DNA of 45,558 nt. It comes from Thermoguttaceae bacterium (GTDB taxonomy: Bacteria > Planctomycetota > Planctomycetia > Pirellulales > Thermoguttaceae). This document shows positions 41,617-45,558 of the stretch, piece by piece. Under the pieces are notes generated by a model, which did no database searches, was not told the DNA's origin, and saw nothing but the letters and a program-made list of their open reading frames with translations. Every line of letters starts with the position of its first letter. Position 1 is the first letter of the stretch. Position numbers and translations under genes: made by a program. The DNA lies in NCBI GenBank assembly GCA_017559825.1, contig JAFYQR010000178.1, positions 1 through 45,558 of the forward strand, given 5' to 3'.

Positions 41617-42627
41617 ATGGTTAAAATAGCGATTTTGGGCGCGACCGGTTACACGGCCTTGGAACTTTTGAAACTTTTGCGTCGGCACCCGGAAGCGGAG
41701 GTTGTCGCGGCGACGAGTCGCGAAAACACGAGCCGAATTGACGAAGTGCATCCGTCGTTGACCGGGCAATTCTCGGTTCGTTGCGCGAACCTCGGCCCGC
41801 GCGACTTGGCCGACCTCGGCGTCGAGGTTGTCTTCAGCTGCCTTCCGCACACCGCGACGGCGGCGGTCGCTCCGGAACTGCTCGATCTCGGAATGAAAGT
41901 GATTGACTTTGGCGCCGACTACCGCCTCAACGACGTCGACGTCTTCAACAAGTGGTACAACGTTACGCACCCGGATCCGGAACGCCTCCCGAAAACGCCG
42001 TACGGCTTGCCGGAACTCTTCCGCGAAGAGATCAAAAAGTCGGCGCTCGTCGCGAACCCGGGCTGTTATCCGACGTCGGCGATTTTGCCTTTGGCGCCGC
42101 TCCTTAAAGGCGGTTTCATCGGCGGCGACGACATTATTATCGACTCGAAGAGCGGCGTTTCCGGCGCCGGTCGCAAACCGAGCATGAAGACGCTCTACCC
42201 GGAATGCAACGAATCGATCGCGGCTTACGGCGTCGGAACGCACCGCCACACGCCGGAAATCGAGGAAGTGTTGACGACGGCGAGCGGCGTCGCGGCGAAG
42301 GTTATCTTCACGCCGCACCTGACGCCGATGGATCGCGGCATTCTCTCGACGACGTACTCGAAACCGCTCAAAGCGGCGACGCAAGAAGAACTTCTCGCCT
42401 ACCTGCGCGACTTCTACGCCGGCGAACCGTTCGTTCAAGTCGTCGACGCGCTCCCGTCGACGAAAGACGTTACGCACACGAACCGCTGCCACCTGACCGT
42501 CCGCGTCGTCGGCGACCGAATCGTTACCGTTTCGGCGATCGACAACCTGATCAAGGGCGCCGCCGGGGCCGCGGTGCAAAACTTCAACGTCGTTTGCGGC
42601 TTCGACGAAACGACCGCGTTGCTCTAA
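41617..42627 (+). CDS. argC: N-acetyl-gamma-glutamyl-phosphate reductase
   Basis: 336 residues; AAGGG about ten nt before the ATG at 41617. It catalyses the NADPH-dependent third step of arginine biosynthesis. NAD(P) fold MVKIAILGATGYTALELLKL, then HPSLTG, VFSCLPHTATAAVAPELL, DFGADYRL, and the active-site Cys in ALVANPGCYPTSAIL. Downstream SGVSGAGRKP, HRHTPEIEE and TPHLTPMDRGI are standard for the type 1 enzyme. Length is typical (about 340). The other arg genes are not adjacent, which is common for planctomycetes. It is closed by one of the best terminators in the window. No clear promoter was identified in the 169-bp gap upstream. Confidence 0.95.
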   Translation: MVKIAILGATGYTALELLKLLRRHPEAEVVAATSRENTSRIDEVHPSLTGQFSVRCANLGPRDLADLGVEVVFSCLPHTATAAVAPELLDLGMKVIDFGADYRLNDVDVFNKWYNVTHPDPERLPKTPYGLPELFREEIKKSALVANPGCYPTSAILPLAPLLKGGFIGGDDIIIDSKSGVSGAGRKPSMKTLYPECNESIAAYGVGTHRHTPEIEEVLTTASGVAAKVIFTPHLTPMDRGILSTTYSKPLKAATQEELLAYLRDFYAGEPFVQVVDALPSTKDVTHTNRCHLTVRVVGDRIVTVSAIDNLIKGAAGAAVQNFNVVCGFDETTALL

Positions 42628-42689
42628 GCGCCGCCGTTTAATTGTTTGAGCGTTTCTGAAAATTTGCGCTCGAACGAAAGAAAACCGCG

Positions 42690-42732
42690 AAACCGCCGCT
42701 CGACGCGCTGACCGTCGAGCGGCGGTTTTTTT
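42690..42732 (+). terminator. Rho-independent terminator after argC
   Basis: A perfect 15-bp stem (AAACCGCCGCTCGAC with GTCGAGCGGCGGTTT, 42690-42704 with 42714-42728), loop of nine, and seven T. Confidence 0.93.
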
Positions 42733-42882
42733 CTTGCGCGAAAATATCCCGAAATTTTTTCAAAAAAGCGGCGTTTTCCGAAATCCGTCGCGTTTCGCCG
42801 TTCGTCTTGGAATCGACGGCGTCTTTTTATTTAACGTCGGGGCGCGTTTTCTCGACTCAAAAGCGAAACGGAGGGCAAAACG

Positions 42883-43230
42883 GTGAAGAGACAAATTTTC
42901 GCGGCGGCGATTTTAACGTTCGCGGCGGCGTTCGGCGCGTCCGCTTGGGCGCAAGGGGAGGAAAAGGTCTTCCGTCGACCCCGGGCGCAAGAAACGAAGA
43001 TACATATCGACTTTGCGCTGATAAACGACCCGAGCCTTAAACAGGTCGAGAGCGGTCTGGAAGCGTCGGCGACGGAGATTTATTTCGGCGACGCGGTTTG
43101 CTTTCGGGCGTTCGAGCGCAACGTCTTGGAAACGCCGATTGAGCGAATTGGCGCCTTTTACTCGCAAATCGGCGGATTTGCGCCTTACGTCGGCGTCGAT
43201 TATTCGTTTATGGCGCGCGGGCGGAGATGA
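42883..43230 (+). CDS. Secreted protein, N-terminal fragment (possibly frameshifted with next ORF)
   Basis: 115 residues from a GTG at 42883; GGAGG at 42870-42874 supports it. Signal peptide about residues 1-23 (IFAAAILTFAAAFGASAWAQ). The mature part (KIHIDFALINDPSLKQVESG, then FGDAVCFRAFERNVLETPIE) looks like the first strands of an Ig-like beta-sandwich and then stops abruptly at YSFMARGRR. The stop overlaps the ATG of the next frame by four bases (ATGA). One added G near 43218-43221 would read MARGAEMKADGVVG and join the two frames into a protein of about 435 residues. So this is either a translationally coupled pair or, more likely, one gene broken by a -1 frameshift or a base-call error. 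Function unknown. Confidence 0.7.
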   Translation: MKRQIFAAAILTFAAAFGASAWAQGEEKVFRRPRAQETKIHIDFALINDPSLKQVESGLEASATEIYFGDAVCFRAFERNVLETPIERIGAFYSQIGGFAPYVGVDYSFMARGRR

Positions 43231-44189
43231 AAGCGGACGGCGTCGTCGGAACGTATCGTTGGACGCCGGAGTTTCCGAGGCGAGCGTTTCCGTCGCAATT
43301 CGGGAAATCCGAACGCGCCGTAATTCCGCCCGGCGCCGAGTTGGATTACGGCGTCTTCGCGGTTGAGTTTCCTCCGCTCGAAGATTGGAACGATCCGTTT
43401 TGGCGCGACGTTCGCGAGCGGTTGGCGACCGAGGGACGCGTCGAAATTCAAGTAAGTTTCGATTTTTTAAGGACGTTGGAAAAAGCGGCTCCCGCTCCGA
43501 GCAAACATAGCGGCGCGACGGGATGGGCGTCGTGGGAGACAATCGAGAAACGCGTCGAGAAAAAAATCGTCCTGAAACGCCGTCCGGACGCGGAGATGAA
43601 GCGGCTCGACGCGTGGTTCGCGGCGACGCCAAGGGAAGCGTTTCCGGAGCGAGTCGACGTGGAAAAAGGCGCGGGATATAAAATTCCGTCGATGGAAAAA
43701 ATCGCGGAGGCGAGCCGAAGCGACGTCGAAATCGCCGGGAAAAAATACTCGCCGCGCTTCGTTGTTCGATGCGGGAACCGCAAGCCGTCCGCCCCGAATA
43801 ATCCGACGACATTGGCTGGTTGGCGCAAGTTGGAAGCGGAGTTTTCGCCGTCGACGTTGCGCGACGAAATAACGCTAACTCGTTTGCAGCTCGAATATTA
43901 TAACGCCGCGAACGAAGCGGAAACCGACGCGGCGTTAAAGGCGTTGACCGCTTGGCTCGACGCGCTTCCGAGCCCGCAACGGGCGGCGCTGGTCGCGTCG
44001 ATAACGTTGCGACGTTGGCTTGTCGGCGGTTTCAAAATCGGAGCGGGACGAACGCCGGTCGACTTCAATATGAAGGAGATCGCGTCGAAGTACGAGCGAC
44101 TTTGCGCCGCGTTGGAAGGAATGGCCGGGAGTTCTAAGATGGAAAACGGCGACCAACGGGAACGCGCCGACAAAGGCGTTCGGCGTTAA
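43227..44189 (+). CDS. C-terminal part of the same secreted protein (or separate coupled ORF)
   Basis: 320 residues if started at the ATG at 43227; no own ribosome site or signal peptide. The first 70 residues (AVIPPGAELDYGVFAVEFPP, then DWNDPFWRDVRERL) read as the completing strands of a beta-sandwich begun in the preceding frame. Later parts are helical, with ERVDVEKGAGYKIPS, RLQLEYYNAANEAETDAALK and a helical end KYERLCAALEGMAG; the last 15 residues are polar. No family recognised. Continuity of theme across the ATGA overlap, missing signal and missing ribosome site favour one disrupted gene. If translated as a separate protein it would be cytoplasmic, which does not fit the fold. Confidence 0.68.
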   Translation: MKADGVVGTYRWTPEFPRRAFPSQFGKSERAVIPPGAELDYGVFAVEFPPLEDWNDPFWRDVRERLATEGRVEIQVSFDFLRTLEKAAPAPSKHSGATGWASWETIEKRVEKKIVLKRRPDAEMKRLDAWFAATPREAFPERVDVEKGAGYKIPSMEKIAEASRSDVEIAGKKYSPRFVVRCGNRKPSAPNNPTTLAGWRKLEAEFSPSTLRDEITLTRLQLEYYNAANEAETDAALKALTAWLDALPSPQRAALVASITLRRWLVGGFKIGAGRTPVDFNMKEIASKYERLCAALEGMAGSSKMENGDQRERADKGVRR

Positions 44190-44213
44190 AAAGCGAAAAA
44201 GCGGCAAGAAACG

Positions 44214-44244
44214 AGCCCGAACCGTCGTTAAGCGGCGGTTCGGG
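44214..44244. terminator. Hairpin between convergent genes
   Basis: GCCCGAACCG pairs with CGGTTCGGGC around an 11-nt loop (44214-44244). T-runs are short on both sides, so termination strength is uncertain. Confidence 0.6.
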
Positions 44245-44306
44245 CGAATGGGAACGCGAGATTGGAAACGCGTTTAGCGTTGGCGCGTCGAGGTTTTGAG
44301 TTTAGG

Positions 44307-44819
44307 TCAGTCTCCCATCTCTTCGCTGAATCGTTTCGCGGCGGTTTGGAGCGCCAAAACCGAACGCGGAATCGAGCGAGCAAATGCGGACGCGTCCATG
44401 TGGAACGACTCGACCGCGATCGCCGGAGCGTCGAAGATTCGCTTGGGGTTTTCGACAAACTTTTCCGGAACCAAGACTTTAACGCCTTTGACGGTGCTGT
44501 TCACGCGGTGCGCCACGAGGCAGGCGAGAGCGAGTTCTGCGGTATCGTCGAGCGTGTAAAAATTGGCGTAAATAATGCGGAAATATGCGTCGTCGTCATC
44601 GTCGAAAACGATGAGATAGTATTTGTTTTCATATTCGAAGACGATATCGCCGTCGGAGTCGTAATCGGCTTTATAGTCTCGGTTTTTCAAATACTTAAAG
44701 ACCGTGCGCGCGTTTTCGGTCGGCTCGTCGTCGGCGGTGGCGACTTGCGGGGCGAACGCGGCGATGGAAGCGAACGCGGCGACAAAGGCGACGAAGGAAA
44801 TGAACGATTTGCGGAACAT
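44307..44819 (-). CDS. Secreted YbjN-like domain protein
   Basis: 170 residues; a weak AGGTG ribosome site before the ATG at 44819. Signal peptide about residues 1-29 (FISFVAFVAAFASIAAFAPQ, cleavage near ATA-D). The mature chain has the YbjN/type-III-chaperone-like alpha-beta pattern: a helix (TENARTVFKYLKN), two strands with acidic turns (YDSDGDIVFEYENKYYLIVF), then DDDDDAYFRIIYANF, and a helix (ELALACLVAHRVNSTVKG) followed by VKVLVPE. YbjN proteins are poorly understood and are linked to stress and envelope traits in enterobacteria. A secreted form is unusual for that fold but seen in planctomycetes as far as I recall. Its promoter-like element lies about 45 bp upstream. Confidence 0.72.
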   Translation of the reverse strand: MFRKSFISFVAFVAAFASIAAFAPQVATADDEPTENARTVFKYLKNRDYKADYDSDGDIVFEYENKYYLIVFDDDDDAYFRIIYANFYTLDDTAELALACLVAHRVNSTVKGVKVLVPEKFVENPKRIFDAPAIAVESFHMDASAFARSIPRSVLALQTAAKRFSEEMGD

Positions 44820-44863
44820 GTTTACACCTGCTTTCTGGACAATAGTCGTTAGTGAAATTTAGC

Positions 44864-44892
44864 TTTATCAGTTGTTTTTTTAATGTTGTCTA
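44864..44892 (-). promoter_or_regulatory. Sigma70-like promoter for the YbjN-like gene
   Basis: Minus strand TAGACA (44887-44892), 17-nt spacer, GATAAA (44864-44869); leader about 40 nt. Confidence 0.5.
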
Positions 44893-45046
44893 CGTGTAAG
44901 AACAACCGGAACCGTCGTTTGAGGCTTGGCGCGCTCTTGGTTCTCGTTTGCTCTTTGCCGTTAAGAGCGCCGCGACAGGAAAGTTTTGCAAAAAAAATAA
45001 AATTTTCTTGAAGAAAAACTTATTCAAATATTTCCCAAAAAGCCCC

Positions 45047-45075
45047 TCGCGTTTTACGTTGATTCACTCTTTATG
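45047..45075 (+). promoter_or_regulatory. Weak promoter-like block P1 of the right-edge array
   Basis: Same upstream word AAAAAGCCCCT as P2; TCGCGT (45047-45052), then CTTTAT/TTTATG at 45069-45075. Recognised mainly through its similarity to P2. Confidence 0.35.
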
Positions 45076-45388
45076 CCCGTAAGAAAAGAACGCGGTGAAA
45101 ATTTGAAGAAAAAAGGAAAAATTTTTCTTTTTTATTGAAATTTTCTCTTAGGCGACGCAAAGGACGACGGCAAACAAACGCGCGCAATATTAATCATAAT
45201 ATCGACGTGTAATTAAAGCAAGCGAATAGCGCGAGTAAATTGAAATTATTGTGTAAAAAACGAGACTCAGAACGGTTTGCGCGGAGAATGAGGAGTATAG
45301 CGAGAAGGAAGTTGAGAACGGCGTTAGCGGCGCGCTTCCTCAAAAAATAGAGAAAGCAAAAATTTTCGAAAAAATATAAAAAAGCCCC

Positions 45389-45416
45389 TTGCGGTTTTGA
45401 GTTCTTGGGGTATATT
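45389..45416 (+). promoter_or_regulatory. Promoter P2 of the right-edge array
   Basis: TTGCGG (45389-45394), 16-nt spacer, TATATT (45411-45416), preceded by an A/T-rich UP-like stretch (45358-45383). Confidence 0.6.
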
Positions 45417-45518
45417 CTTACCTGTCGCTGGCAATGACCGCGACGACAACCGCCGTCGACCGCTTTTGAGCGGGAAGTCGAAAGCGAAAACGAAAATAAA
45501 AAATTTTCAAAAAAGCTC

Positions 45519-45546
45519 TTGACGAAAACGAAAACGGTGATAAGAT
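45519..45546 (+). promoter_or_regulatory. Promoter P3 of the right-edge array
   Basis: TTGACG (45519-45524), 16-nt spacer, TAAGAT (45541-45546), preceded by an A/T-rich stretch (45490-45514). It would start transcription near 45553, just inside the window end. Confidence 0.65.
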
Positions 45547-45558
45547 TAACGAGTCGCT

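Larger units (their letters stand above)
44893..45558. other. AT-rich gene-free region carrying tandem promoter-like elements
   Basis: No credible ORF. It has three similar blocks of the form A-rich tract, AAAAAGC[CT]C, then a -35-like hexamer, at about 45000-45075, 45355-45416 and 45484-45546, plus a 16-bp inverted repeat near 45188 (ATATTA/TAATAT). The layout suggests the upstream control region of a highly transcribed unit beyond 45558. Confidence 0.6.

Noticed and set aside
1..45558. CRISPR array, transposase, integrase or phage genes
   Set aside because: No regularly spaced short repeats and no mobile-element protein motifs were seen anywhere.

Overview
The window reads as chromosomal DNA of a planctomycete (Planctomycetota), probably a Pirellulales/Thermoguttaceae-like lineage; this is inferred from gene content, not from a database search. 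Pointers are DUF1559 pseudopilin-like proteins with the H-X9-DG motif beside small lipoproteins, a tiny GQTLPSP-type lipoprotein, Tat-exported Gfo/Idh/MocA enzymes, a BatA-type membrane protein, a sulfotransferase and many secreted carbohydrate-active enzymes. The DNA is rich in CG dinucleotides (TCG, GCG, CGA triplets), so long antisense reading frames open opposite almost every real gene. Thirty-two larger CDS are annotated, plus one tentative 31-codon ORF.

Layout. 1-3978: two tandem copies of a DUF1559 gene plus lipoprotein gene cassette; copy 1 has a 12-G run in the leader-peptide codons and copy 2 has a promoter followed by a sharply defined three-way-junction leader RNA. 4094-11768: secreted polysaccharide-degradation genes (GH140/DUF4038-like hydrolase, parallel beta-helix lyase-like protein, a single-domain esterase and a triple-domain esterase), with a candidate structured small RNA at about 7930-8127. 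11859-13983 (minus): a KaiC-like ATPase and a sulfotransferase, probably one operon. 14412-16893: a Gfo/Idh/MocA oxidoreductase and a TGS-domain GTPase. 17335-21194: small lipoprotein, membrane protein with a charged tail, SGNH hydrolase, and two orphan membrane proteins. 21369-36630 (all minus): nucleotidyltransferase, GH28, DNA polymerase I, an extremely acidic protein, SMC, a GH109-like Tat protein and a BatA-like protein. 36750-37260 is compositionally different, with only a possible 31-codon ORF. 37269-39173: DnaK (minus). 39699-42627: BtaB-like betaine-lipid methyltransferase, NAD-dependent epimerase, ArgC. 42883-44189: a secreted protein that looks split by a -1 frameshift. 44307-44819 (minus): a secreted YbjN-like protein. 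The last 740 bases are AT-rich, without genes, and carry tandem promoter-like elements pointing off the right edge.

Working together: the GH140-like, GH28, beta-helix, SGNH, GH109-like and esterase proteins form a dispersed set for breaking down pectin-like or decorated glycans outside the cytoplasm. PolA, SMC, DnaK and ArgC are core functions. Many promoters are easy to read here (TTGnnn, 16-17 nt, TAnaaT-like), and many genes end in strong hairpin terminators, so most transcription units look short.

The least explained items are the three-way-junction leader, the candidate small RNA, the triple esterase, the KaiC-like protein lacking the usual catalytic glutamates, the 12-G tract and the right-edge promoter array.
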